The notes below the pieces were generated by a model. The model was not told the DNA's origin. It ran no database searches and saw only the letters and a program-made list of their open reading frames with translations. From Haplomitrium mnioides (Eukaryota > Marchantiophyta > Haplomitriopsida > Calobryales): a stretch of 34,360 nucleotides of DNA. Positions 1 to 10,771 of the stretch are shown one piece after another (position 1 is the stretch's first letter; each line of letters begins with the position of its first letter). The translations under genes and the position numbers were made by a program. The stretch covers positions 1-34,360 of the forward strand of contig JBNGIS010033885.1 in assembly GCA_049999725.1 (NCBI GenBank), read 5' to 3'.

Positions 1-2095
1 GCTGCGTGCATCACAGCGTGTCCCCATGCAGATGTGGGGAGACAAGTGTTCAGTAATAAAGGTCTGGCGATTAGCTGTATGCGTTTGATCGCGGATTCAG
101 CTATGCCATTCTGAAAATGGACATGCGGAACTGAGTATTGTATGTTAATACCTACAGATGAGCAGAAGTCATCAAATGCTGAGGATGTGAATTCTCGTAC
201 ATTGTCTACTCGCAGGTTTCTGATTGGGTAATCCGGGAATTGTGATGACAGTTTTAGTATCTGTGCCAAAAGTTTAGGGAAGACCATGTTTTTGGTCGTC
301 AGTAAGGACACTTGTGACCATTTGGATGATGCATCAATGGTCACTAGGAAGTATCTAAATGGTCCAGATGGAGGGTGGATGGGTCCACAAACGTTTGCAT
401 GGATTTGTTCCAGAAAACGTGGTATGGTGGTGGTCGTCCTTTGTTTTGAAGGGGTAATCCATAGTTTGCCTTGTGCACATGCCATGCATGGGGAGTGCAG
501 AGATATGGGTTGGACATTATCAAGAATGCCGATATTGTCATGTTTGAGTCGGTAAAACATGTCCTTGCCAGGGTGTCCCAGTCTATTGTGCCACAGCTGG
601 GCATCAGATAATCTTGCTGTGGATGCATGGTATGAGTGGATTTCAGTCGTGTAAAGGCCTGGTGGAGAGAGAGGAAAAGTTTCTTGTATCTGCATACCGT
701 CATCTGTGTGCAGCAGAATGTGGAGGACTTCCCCTTGGCTTGCGTTCCCAGTCTGGATATGGTATCCATTTTGTCGGATATCTCGGAAGCTAATGAGATT
801 TCTGGTTGCTGTGGGAGCATAGATAGCAGATGCTATGCTTAGTGTAGTTCCGTTCGGAAAACGGATTGTAGCTGGTCCATATCCTTCTTCTATTTGGTTA
901 TGGCCAGAAATGGTGGTCATAGTTCTTGATGACGGGGTTACCGAAGTGAAATATCTTCGGTCCCGTAGAATGGTGTGTGATGAGCCACTGTCAACAATGC
1001 AAGTGTTGTTGAATGGTTCTGTGTGAGTTGGAGCCAAATGTTGTAGGGTATGGCTCTCAGGCTGTAGGTTGAAGTCGGGATAGTCATCGACATCTGCAAT
1101 TTCTGAAAGATTGCCATGTACCTCAGGTTGTGTATATTTGAGGCTATTCTGATAAAGTGTCACCAGGTGTGCTGGTATTCGGCATACTGTTTGAGTGTGT
1201 CCGCAAGTACCGCATCTATGACAGGAAGTGTGAGGGCTTCTCGGTTGTGAGAAGTTCCTGTGCCCTCGTGTCAGTTGTCGTCCGCCTCTTGGTATCCAGG
1301 AGCGCTGTCTACATTCTGGTGTTATTGAGGCGTGACGCCTGTGGTGTCGATCCTTGTTGTCAAGGGATGGAGTTCGGTTTGGGGTAGGGGGTCGGGAGCT
1401 CCCCCTGAAGTGTGGGTTTCCCCTGCTCCTTCCTCTTCCTCTTCCTCTGCGAGGTTCAGGATCTTGGTTCCTCGAGTGAGGGTGGAATTTTGTGAAGTGT
1501 GACTCAGGATTTGCTGGTGGTGCTGCAGATCCAAGGGGTCGCTTCTTCGCATTTTCCACTAGGAGTAATTGGTGTTTTTCTGCTAAGATCATATATGCGA
1601 TCAGCTCCGAATATCGGGTGAAACGCATATTGCAGTATTAGGATGCCAGTATGAGGTTGCTCACTGGGAATGTGGATAGAGTTTTCTCTATCTGTTCTTC
1701 GTCAGAGACAGGATGTCTGCAAATTGCCAATTGTGAAACTATTCGGAGTAGTTCACTGTTGTAGTTCACGATGGAGGTATGGTCTTGGACATCCAATCGT
1801 GTCGTGCTGCGGGTAGGGAGATAGAAGTCAGGTGATCAAATCTTAATTTGAGTTTATCCCATAATAATCGGGGATTGCTGTAATTCAGGTACTGTAACCT
1901 GAGAGGTTCCACAAGGTGATGGCAAATGAGGATGAGTGCTTTGGCAGCATCTCTTGGGCTCGTGCCTTCGTCATTTATGAGGATGTCGCGTATCCCTTTT
2001 GACGTTAAATAGGTAGTGATATCCAAGGACCATGACAAGTAGTTTGAGCCATCGAGTTTCAGAGCCTGAAACTTGAGGGAACCTACTGGGTTCAT
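1..2095 (-). pseudogene. Copia gag-protease-integrase polyprotein (interrupted)
   Basis: The gag start reads MNPVGSLKFQALKLDGSNYL, typical of UBN2/Retrotran_gag Copia capsids. Near 1790 the frame shifts: the open frame ends at 1766, while the gag-like reading continues in another frame (LDVQDHTSIVNYNSELLRIV), followed by an in-frame stop. A basic RGRGRGRSRG stretch precedes the zinc knuckle CHRCGTCGHTQTVC (about 1200-1240). The protease shows IVDSGSSHTILRD near 990. Integrase shows the zinc-binding LWHNRLGHPGK and CMAC segments, then TIDASSKWSQVSLLTTKN and LRVDNVREFTSSAFDDFC in the catalytic core. The reading is open to position 1 and the rest lies outside the window. These proteins package and integrate the retroelement cDNA. 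They are not host genes. Confidence 0.85.
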
Positions 2096-3150
2096 GGCAG
2101 GGAGGGATCTGTGTAAGACAGAAGATCGAAAAGTGGGATACAGGGTATGTACAGGAGCGAAAGAGAAAAAAAAATGCGCAGTTGGGTTAAGACTACGTGT
2201 TGCCCGGAAAAACGGGTAACTGTAAATATCCCTGTACCTGTTTATGTTATCTGATTTAAACAAAAAATCTGAAATGACAGAACTGAAATAAACCAGAAAG
2301 TGTTTGAAAGAAAAACAAGGAAAATGAAATGGTATTGAATGATGAGGTATTAGTGTAGAACTGCCTTGCTATATGTGTGCCGTGCTCGTGTTGCGTCCTG
2401 ATCTGGTTGACGTCCTCCTGTCTACTGTATCTGTCACCAACTAGTTGTTGTAGTCCCCTATAGGAAGTGGTGCAAAGATCCGAAAATCGGGTCTTTCTTC
2501 AAACCTGAATAGTGGACGGTGAACCGAAATCCAAAATATCGGATTCTGATGTGTTGAAATGTCAGACGGGTCTCCGAAAGGTCGAGTGTCGGATCTGCCT
2601 GCAAGTCTGAACTGTAAAACGGGTTTCCGAAAAAAAAAGGGTTTTCGGAAGGTTGAGGACGAGGTGCGTCTGAAGTTAGAGTCTGATAGGGTGTGAGGGT
2701 ATCCAAGAATCGGATAAGTTGGGCGAGGAGCGTCCGAAAGATCGGATGACGCGGGTGTGGAGTGCCCAAAGAGTCGGATAGCAAGAAAAAAAATGAAATG
2801 ACAGTGGTAAAGAGAAATTTGAGAGCAAATTGACCAAGGCTATCAGAGCCCGAAACAAAAAAAAAAGGGTACAACTAATGACGATAAAATGTGAAAGACA
2901 AGATTACCAGATTAGTGAGTGCCTGATGTGGTCGGGCAGGGTGAGTATCATCCGAAAAATCTGATAATCAGGGTGAAGAACTGATGGACAGGGGCAGACC
3001 TCAAAAGTGGTGAAGTGTTTCAGAAATACAATGTCGAAGAATGATTTGCCGCTACTGTGAGCAGGGTCTTCGAGAGAGCCAAATCCGAAAAGAGGTGCCG
3101 TTGCTGAAAAGAAGAGCAAGAACTGAAAACAAAAATGAAGTGTATCTGAT

Positions 3151-3320
3151 CAGTCGAAAGGGTCAGAACCGAAAAAGGAGTGCCTCAGATCAGTTGAAAA
3201 AGTCAGAACCGAAAAAGGAGTGCCTCAGATTAGTCGAAAAAGTCAGAACCGAAAAAGGAGTGCCTCAGATCAGTCGAAAAAATCAGAACCGAAAAAAGAG
3301 TGCCTCAGATTAGTCGAAAG
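3151..3320. repeat. 40-bp tandem repeat (4 units plus partial) in Copia leader
   Basis: Units begin at 3151, 3191, 3231, 3271 and partially at 3311, each close to CAGTCGAAAAAGTCAGAACC followed by GAAAAAGGAGTGCCTCAGAT. They differ at only a few positions. The period is 40, not a multiple of three, so the array is unlikely to be coding. The surrounding 2460-3700 is full of degenerate TCCGAAA/TCGGAT variants, as if an older array had decayed around the young core. Confidence 0.9.
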
Positions 3321-4161
3321 ATTGAAGGATAGTCTCTGGAGCTTCTCCCCACCGAATACCCTCAGACGACACAAGTGATTACTCCGAGTCCTTCGACGAA
3401 GTGATTACCCAGTGCCAGCAAGCGATTTGTGGGCTGAAGTGAATATGGAAAATGATTTTAGCTGGGATGAGCAGGAAGGCATTGGCGTTTACCTCTGTGC
3501 TGCTCGATATGAACTTGAGAAAGCTGAAGGTGGTCGATGAGGAAAAATGCTACAGCTGGATTCAACTGAATATGGAAGAAAACACCACAAAACGGAAAAA
3601 GCTCACTGGGAAGGCAGAAGAAATGACGAACGGATGCTGAATGGCCGCTGATGAAGATGTATGCCGCTACTGAAGAGGGAAGAAAGCTCGATGAAAACGA
3701 GCTCTGCGAACCTGCGTGGGAAGAAGGAACCAGAAAACGAAGAAAGTGGCTCGAAAAAAAAATGCCTTACGAATGCGCAGTGGCGGCAACCTGAATCAGA
3801 TGTTAGCATAAGGAGAAACAAAAATGGTGCCGATGAAGAGATATCCAACAACGGAGCAGAATAACGCAGAATAGAGGCTCGCTGGAGAGCCAAAAAATCG
3901 GGACAGCGCTTCTTCGATCGTGTTCCGAGGGGGGGGGGGAAACCCTAGCCCCTCTATTGTTCGTTTTTTTTTGTGTTTTTTTTTGTTTTGTTATTAGAAC
4001 TACAAAGGAATGAAATAAATGAAAGGAAAAAAATGGAGAAAGAAAAAAAAACAGCCACGGGGAGACGTGCGGGTGGAGGAGATCAGCCGCGGTCGTAAAA
4101 AAAATTTGCTGTCTTGCGTTAGAGAGTGCGTATGTTCGCTCTGTGTGTACTGAAGAGTCCT

Positions 4162-4179
4162 TCGTGCTGATAACGTGTT
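4162..4179 (-). other. Primer-binding-site-like motif next to LTR end
   Basis: The minus strand reads AACACGTTATCAGCACGA directly after sequence ending GCATGCTACA, the expected place for an LTR 3' end. From memory, this motif recurs just downstream of 5' LTRs in several plant Copia families. I cannot confirm the primer tRNA from sequence alone. It places the LTR between about 4180 and a boundary near 4435 that I could not fix. Confidence 0.5.
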
Positions 4180-4435
4180 GTAGCATGCGTGTCACACAGA
4201 GAGGGAGGTAGAGAGAACACCGCACAATACTTCCTTCATGTACTGATCAATGGTGATGAGAGGGATAAACGTCACTCTTATCTGTACATACATTCTATAT
4301 ATAGTAGTGTCACTATTGTCCTATAACACCTATAAAATAACCCTAGTGCGGGTTATTACTCACCACGCTACCCTCTTCCCTTCCCTAGCTGAAGCCCTAA
4401 GTAAGATGTGTAAAGGAAGGAGGGCTCAGTCATGA

Positions 4436-5616
4436 TGTGCATTCTTTTCAGGTGGCAGCAGGAGATCATGATGTACATTTTTGGCAAGTTGTGAAATGCT
4501 AGATGCTTCAACACACATGAAAATAGCTACTCACTGTACTATATCCAAGAACTACTTGCTCTAAGACAAGTTGCTTTAACTCCGAAAGAGATTTCTACCT
4601 TTTCAGTTTGGCAACCAATGAAATCCGGGAGTCTACGACAAGAAGTACCAATGAAAAGGTCAACAACCTTCGTCGTGAGAGTGAGTTGAAGTAGCATTGT
4701 TGGAATTCTGGAGCACGTGAATGAAAAAAACCTCAGAATGATTGTAAATGCTTCAGTGGTGTAAGCTTTGCGTCATGCGGTACATCGTCTCCTCGTTATT
4801 ATGTGGATCAGACACAGCAAGCATCTCATCGGGATCCCTCTCAAAATTAAAAAGTACAACCACAGTGAAAGAATAGATTTATAAGAGAAACAAGAGTGCG
4901 GTGCTCGACCACTAGCGTGTACCACGACCGAAATGATTGTCCAGTTGGATCCAGGATGTTGATTATGAGGGAATCATACAGTTGAATAAATGATTGAATC
5001 GTTTCTGAAAATTATATCAGTGGCAGCTCATACAGCACATTCTGAAACGGATTCTTGACCTTCACTTAGTGTTTTTATGGACCAAGTCAAAATTTTAACT
5101 CCTTGCATTTCTTTTTGGGAAATACACTTTTTCGTCTGATTATGGACCCTGTAGCAGCCCTCATTATTATGAAAGCATTGCCCTTGATCATTGTCTGACT
5201 AACTGCAGGTCGTTGGCATGGATAAGTGCCAATCTGGCGATTGACAAACTGCAGTATGATTCCATAGTCCACTACAATCCTCTGATAGTCACTGACATTG
5301 AGTTTACACATTCTCTAATGGAGCTGATAAATTGTTGGACGGAGCAGAGAAAAAGCAGGGCCTGGCTGCCAGTTAAAGATCTGCTTTACATTCGTAAAAG
5401 CTGGAGTCACTACCAGGCAATGAATCACTTCATTTACAATCAATTTATAAATACAGAGATATGATAGATATCTGAATTCTCTCACAAAAGCAACATCTGT
5501 GTAAGATTCAGAACTCTCGTACTAATGTGCGCAGCGAATTTTTGCTCCGGCAAGCAATATTTTGGCTGGAGGTATGATGCTCGCTGAATCTTCCCGATAA
5601 TTCAGAGGGTTCCAAT
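4436..5616. other. Intergenic, 3' flank of the phosphate transporter gene
   Basis: I see no supported gene here. The right part should contain the 3'UTR and polyadenylation region of the minus-strand SPX-MFS gene. AT-rich sequence around 5440-5465 could serve, but no single signal stands out. A short repeated motif CATGATGTGCA/CATGATGTACA occurs at about 4432 and 4468. Confidence 0.5.
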
Positions 5617-8600
5617 CTAAAAAAGCGAATTGTAGCTGCCCAAAGTTGCTAGTAGTGCAAATACTCCAATAACCAAAGTTGGCAGCATTGTTACGTTGAG
5701 GAGCTGAGCCGCACCCAAGCTACCACTGAGCGTAATTGCTACATCTGCGATGACTCGGGCAAGAGTGCCAGCCTCTGTTGAAAGAAGTCCACCGTTGTAT
5801 GTTCCCCGTGCCAATCTCGATGACATGACTTTGGATAAGAGAGACAAGTTCACACCTGCAACAAATTGCACATACTGCTTCAGCTAAACTTACTGTTCAT
5901 GCGAATAGATGAGAGAAAACATACTGTGATTGCCAAGTTAAAGTGTAGGCATACATACCTTCAAGAACCTCAGCAGATACAAAGATGAGGACTGCTCCAC
6001 AGATGTACTGTCCCATGGTGTAGTTAAGACCATAATATGAGAAACTGACTACCACACCAAGGCATGTGAACACCTCTGCAGTCAATAGTATTTGCCTGCA
6101 TAACCCAGTGAACAAAAGTTTAGAATAAATTGGTATGCAAAATACAATCAGGAGTGGGTTTAACAAAAATACATACCTGTCTTCATAAATATTACTGAGA
6201 TAGCTTCCAACCACCCAATTAATCGGCAACACTGTTAGGCCAATAAGGGCCAGAAACAAGGACACTGATTTTGTGCCCCACTGAAAATAGTGGGCAGTGA
6301 CCACACTCGATTCTGACAGCAAAATTTCGATTGAGAACTTGAGCATAAAATATATCAACAATTGCACCTGAAATCACAATGGCATTACTACATTAGTTGG
6401 TCAACAAACTGACGATTCCCAGAAGGTAGATTTAATGGAGCCACTGTAACTTTCTCACCTTTACTGGATAGGTTAATAGGCTATAGGCCTCGACAATGGA
6501 AGCTGCTGGCCTGGAAGCTCTGCCTTGATCATGTTCCTCTGACTTTTCCATCTTAGAGTCTGAGGTTAGCAGCAGAGGCTGCAGCAATCCGGTTTCTGCT
6601 TCATTCCCGTTTCTTTTGACCACGTGAGGTGCGCCTGCAGCAACTTACGACAAAGGGTCATCAACTGATAGAGAATGTATAGAACATACATTTGTTTAGA
6701 CTATCCATTTAGACGTTTCACTCCCAGATTTGTCACTGTGATATAATGCTCTCGTAAGATAGTCCAAAATTAACCTGCATTCTCTGCAAGTCAAACGAAA
6801 CTTGGCAACACAAGTTTCAAATTGCCCCCTCGTGCCATTTCAAGACCATTGAGTTCTATACACAAGAGATTTTACAGGAAGTGGCGAGACTTGTAAAACA
6901 TTACCGTCATTTTCATTTGTTGAAGCGTCTGTTGTAAGTGGTTGTGGAAAGTTTCTAACAGGCTCCTTAAAACTAATCCAAACGAGGACAAGATAAAGTA
7001 ACCACCCAAATCCCATAACCCATCCAGGAAGGGTATTTGCATCAAAAGTATACCCCATAAATTTCTTGTTTAAGACAAGCAAGCCTGCGAGACCAGGTCC
7101 ACATGCCATTCCCAGAGCACTTGCGCTTACAAAGGCGGCAGATGCCTTCAATCGTGCCTTCACTGGCACACAATCACTAATGTATCGACGATTGACTGCT
7201 CGTGCAGAACCAAACCTGCAGCACCAGAGTGTATCAACTTACTGCCAAACACAATGTTCACTAATTGAAAAGCATGTACTAATAACATGAGAACATCGGA
7301 TAGCACAATTTACCCACAAAGAAGGCGACCCATGAGAAGAAGTGTAAGAGATTTCCAGTCATATGCCACAGCGTAGCAGACATTGCCCATCAACAACATG
7401 ATACTGCTAAATATAAGAGGTCTTAAATACGAAGTGTTTGACCAGGCACTGAAGTACACTGAAGACACTAACTGGGCCACCGCCATAGAGCCGATTATCA
7501 CTCCGCACAACGTGGGCGCTGCCCCAATACTAAGAGCATACTTGTCAGCTGTTGGCACGATGATGTATGTGTTCACCTAAGGATATGGCACACATTGGCA
7601 CATGTCAACTGGGCAAGTAATTTGAATCCTGATACAGAAAATCAGGCACCCTCCCTCTCAGAACACGTACCATATAAAGAAACGTATTGGCAAGGTTGAG
7701 CAATAACGACCAGAAATGATATTGGTCTTCATCCACCGCCTCCTGTGGACTGGAAGGAATGTCCAACAATGCGTGCTGGCCGAGAAACCTCAAGAAGTTG
7801 GTGGAATTTGTCAGCCTGTCCTCAGCTGCTTTGATCAGCTGAATGACCGGTTCCTGCATAAAGAGCTTTCGTTCACCATTACTGAGAACCGAATTTGCAA
7901 CTTTTCCGACCCCCACATGCCATTCTCATTCCCAGTAAGAGGAACTCACATACTCAGTCGCTCATTTGGTTAACAATTTAACATCAAATTATGGTCCATA
8001 GTTTCCAACACTGGACTGGTAGGAACCACCGCCCTGTCAAAAAAAATGACACGATAGCAAAACCAAAATCAAGTTACTATCATGTCTACGTGTCTAACAA
8101 TGCTTGTGGAGAGTGTAGTCGGTGACAGTAATATTCAATTGTGGAGAGTTGAGGAGCCCGTTACACTAGAAACACTTCGTAAAATGCGAGAATTTCTTAC
8201 ACACCTGAAAATTGCTAGGAGGTGCCTCATAAAATGAAGTTGATAGGGAGTTTCTAGGACTCTGAAGCTCTGCAAGGTTTCGAGACAAAGTCGCCACCAT
8301 TGCTCCTATACCCTGTCAGAATCAGAAAGCCGTACAAAAATTAAACAGGCGACGAAAAGAGAATCGGAACCCACATTTCGTAGAGGACATTGACAACTTC
8401 GGTTGCTTACCACATGTTTGAACACCTGCTGAAGTTGCGAGTACGGGTGATTGGAGCGTGTAGCAACATATTCACCCGTCAACCTATATCCAAAGCGTTT
8501 ATCAAACTTCTTCAAAATCTTCCTTAGACCTGTCGCATTTATTTCAACGAAGTACAACAATTTCAGCAAATCATTGCCTACTGCACGATATGCATCAGGA

Positions 8601-9196
8601 AGCTGCTGCATTCTGGGCGTATCTGACTGCTCTTCGGCAAAAGTCCTCTCGTCTCCTAGCTTCGCCAGGCGTTGTGCCAGGTGCCCTTGGCTTTCTAACA
8701 AAAAGAGAACTGTCTTTTCCACCTGCACATACTCATTCGCAGTAGTATCAAAACAAGAGTTCGGTCAATGGCAACCACTCTTAAAGCAACGCAGGCGTGT
8801 AGGATTATATGCCTGAAGGGACAACTACCTGATGATCAAGCATTAGTGAAAACTCGCGAAGTACACGTTGACGATCTTCCTTTCTGCCGGCTTTAGCTTG
8901 AGTAGCATACTGCTTCACTTTCTTCTTCATCATTTTGTAAGAGATGTAGTACCTGGAAGAGAATCGTACAGACGATATATAGAACTGAGCAAATGTCTTC
9001 ATCATCAACTGCATCTCGCCATTCCGACGATTGTACAAATTGCTGCAACAATTCCCTCCGTTCATCCCTCAAATTAAAGACACGCACAAAAGGCCAGGAT
9101 ATGACAGTGAATTGCATACTACATGTGGAAACGTCACACTTACTGCTGCCATTCCGGAATCTGCTTCTCCCTCATCTTCTTCCCGAACCCCACCAT
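5617..9196 (-). CDS. PHT5: SPX-MFS vacuolar phosphate transporter (PHT5/VPT type), 11 exons
   Basis: The product moves inorganic phosphate across the tonoplast into the vacuole (family knowledge). Exons: 9196-9144, 8952-8829, 8722-8411, 8312-8205, 7853-7671, 7576-7314, 7215-6905, 6634-6459, 6367-6177, 6095-5959, 5855-5617. All introns are GT-AG, phases agree, and the sum is 2097 nt or 698 aa, the usual family length. The start [20 protein letters not shown] is the canonical SPX opening. SPX spans about residues 1-160, with [11 protein letters not shown] at 23-33 and the lysine cluster [11 protein letters not shown] at 127-137 (Lys127, 130, 131, 134), expected to bind inositol pyrophosphates. 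The MFS domain starts at about 261 ([13 protein letters not shown]) and includes [29 protein letters not shown] and the C-terminal [13 protein letters not shown]. An acidic, variable linker lies around 450-490. The gene looks intact. It matches Arabidopsis PHT5 closely along its length, judged from memory. Confidence 0.96.
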
Positions 9197-9203
9197 TGTG
9201 AAG

Positions 9204-9999
9204 CTGGCAGACAACAATTGAAACCTCAGATTTCCCCTCGTGTTTCTAATCTTCGTCGACTGCGTTGAAAGCCACAAGGTTCACCACGAAAAACTTGTCT
9301 TCCTAAACAGGTCAGAGGTCACTCTACATACACGCAGAACTTCTATATCACCGTACTTTTAGAAGGTCAAATCAAATGTTTGTACGAAACCTGGGATAGC
9401 TGTGTATGTGGCACAGAACAGGCTAAACTTACAAATCTACTACATATCGTCACGTCAGTCTTTCTGGCGAGAGTACGCAATTCACCTTGAGTGGAATTCC
9501 CTTACTAATGAAGATGATTAATTTTCAATTCTAACTGTTGCAGATGTTGTCACGGAACGAATTCTCAATCCATCGAACAATAACTGTGCAAGGTACGAGA
9601 TAAAAGCGACGATTCTCATTCTGCACATATAGGACATAAAAAAACGCATGAAATGTGAACTTCATGGCCTTTAGCACTCCAGTTTGACCGATACCAGTGA
9701 AGAAAAGCAAGAAAACGTTGATTCTCTGCGTCTCAACCAGCTAAATTCATGCACCAATGGCATAATATCATATTCACACAACAAAGAGTTCTATCATTAT
9801 GTTGACGAGTTGCGAAGATGATAACGTTGAACTCAGTGATAGACTTATTTAGAATATTACAAAAATAATGACAGCACTCAATATGCTCACGAGTTCGAAG
9901 ATGCTGTATAATACGCAGAGCTTTTTTTTCAGCACAAAAAGATAAAAACAGAAAAGGAAACTAAGGAAACAGATCCACAGAGAGAGAAATGATTACCAC
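9204..9999 (-). other. Probable 5'UTR intron of the PHT5-like gene
   Basis: A pyrimidine-rich acceptor, TTGTTGTCTGCCAG, ends at 9204, only seven bases before the ATG at 9196. A donor-like AAGAG|GTGGTAATC sits at about 9996-9999. This implies a non-coding first exon around 10000-10350 and a leader intron of about 0.8 kb. Leader introns are common in plant transporter genes. No coding exon was recognised in this stretch. The exact donor is uncertain (two GT choices). Confidence 0.5.
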
Positions 10000-10378
10000 C
10001 TCTTGTGAACTCAGACGGAAGGGAAGCCGTGGAGCCTCTGTTCAATCGTGTTTTCAAGCTTTTCAAGAAGAAGTTTGACGACAGACGGGGCAAGCAAGCA
10101 GATGGCAGCTGAGCAGCAGTAGAAAGCGAACGCCAAACGTGAGCAAACGAGGGGTTGGGCGCCAGCTGGCCAGACCTGGTCTAGTCACCTTGTTTTGAAT
10201 ACGTGTGTTAGATACAATACTGGGTATGGCCAATGGGAGCTGGGTCCCACGTCGACGAGACGCTGACATGGACTGACTTGTAGATTGACTAGACCCCAAA
10301 CGTCGCCCATCGCACTCTCCTAAACACGTTTTACTGACCAGATTCACTGAATGCCAAGATAAGCACCTTGAGCGCTAT

Positions 10379-10423
10379 CATTATAAGAACCTTTCTATTA
10401 CAACATACAAGAATATTCTTGTA
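10379..10423 (-). promoter_or_regulatory. P1BS-like palindrome with adjacent TATA-like box
   Basis: Positions 10406-10423 form a perfect 18-nt palindrome, TACAAGAATATTCTTGTA. Its centre GAATATTC (10411-10418) fits GNATATNC, the P1BS site bound by PHR-type MYB regulators of phosphate starvation. On the minus strand a TATA-like TTATAAT (about 10379-10388) follows about 30 bases downstream, in the right place to start a transcript entering the inferred leader exon. The position upstream of a phosphate transporter supports a role, but the degenerate 8-mer occurs by chance every few kb. Confidence 0.5.
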
Positions 10424-10771
10424 ATATTCTCAATAAGATTCGAAACGTAGGCCTTAGATGAGAGCCGGTTAAATGCGCCATCTGCCGTCCGTTAAATAGC
10501 GGTTCCTGATTGGCTGAGGAGTTCGTTTCGAATATTTTCAGGGCCAATGAGTGGTTGGCATGGGTCTCCTCTTACGCATCGCCTGAAAACGTGGATCCGA
10601 ACACATGGGTGGAGGCCAGTTTCATGTAAGGACGTGGAAAAGAGTAGGACCAAAAGCTTCGTTATAAGAACGTACAGCAGAACACAGGACAGAACAGTAC
10701 AAGTCTTTACAGCCAGGAAAGCAGATGTACGGTACACAAACGTAGAATTCCATCCAAGAATTTGCATTTAA

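Larger units (their letters stand above)
1..4435 (-). mobile_element. Ty1/Copia LTR retrotransposon, 5' part, cut by window edge
   Basis: In minus-strand order the element shows an LTR-like end with TATA-type sequences (about 4265-4350), a primer-binding-site-like motif (4162-4179), a leader of about 2 kb, gag (from an ATG at 2095), a CCHC zinc knuckle, an aspartic protease with DSG, and the start of integrase. Reverse transcriptase would lie beyond position 1. The outer LTR boundary near 4435 is a guess. The frame changes near 1790 and there is a stop near 1630, so the copy is probably dead, although it is only modestly decayed. The order protease-integrase-(RT) is what identifies Copia rather than Gypsy. 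Confidence 0.85.

Noticed and set aside
1322-1552. Minus-strand frame with Glu-rich run as an independent small gene
   Set aside because: It is a shadow of the Copia gag C terminus, which reads RGRGRGRSRG in the correct frame.
2836-2858. Plus-strand AAGGCTATCAGAGCCCG resembling a TGGTATCAGAGCC primer-binding site
   Set aside because: The coding parts of this element are on the minus strand, the match is imperfect, and a better-placed motif lies at 4162-4179.
3041-3313. Plus-strand open frame of 90 residues rich in Lys/Glu
   Set aside because: It is a translation of the 40-bp tandem array. The period is not a multiple of three and the same unit is read in different frames.
4429-4478. CATGATGTGCA and CATGATGTACA as a possible target-site duplication
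   Set aside because: The copies are imperfect and only 36 bp apart, so they do not bracket a plausible element.
7981-8038. Possible extra exon between PHT5 exons 4 and 5 after a TTTGACAG acceptor
   Set aside because: No suitable donor exists and a phase-0 reading meets a stop. Joining exon 4 directly to exon 5 keeps frame and the expected family length.
10063-10347. Minus-strand open frame of 94 residues upstream of the PHT5-like gene
   Set aside because: It has no conserved features and fits better as the untranslated first exon of that gene.
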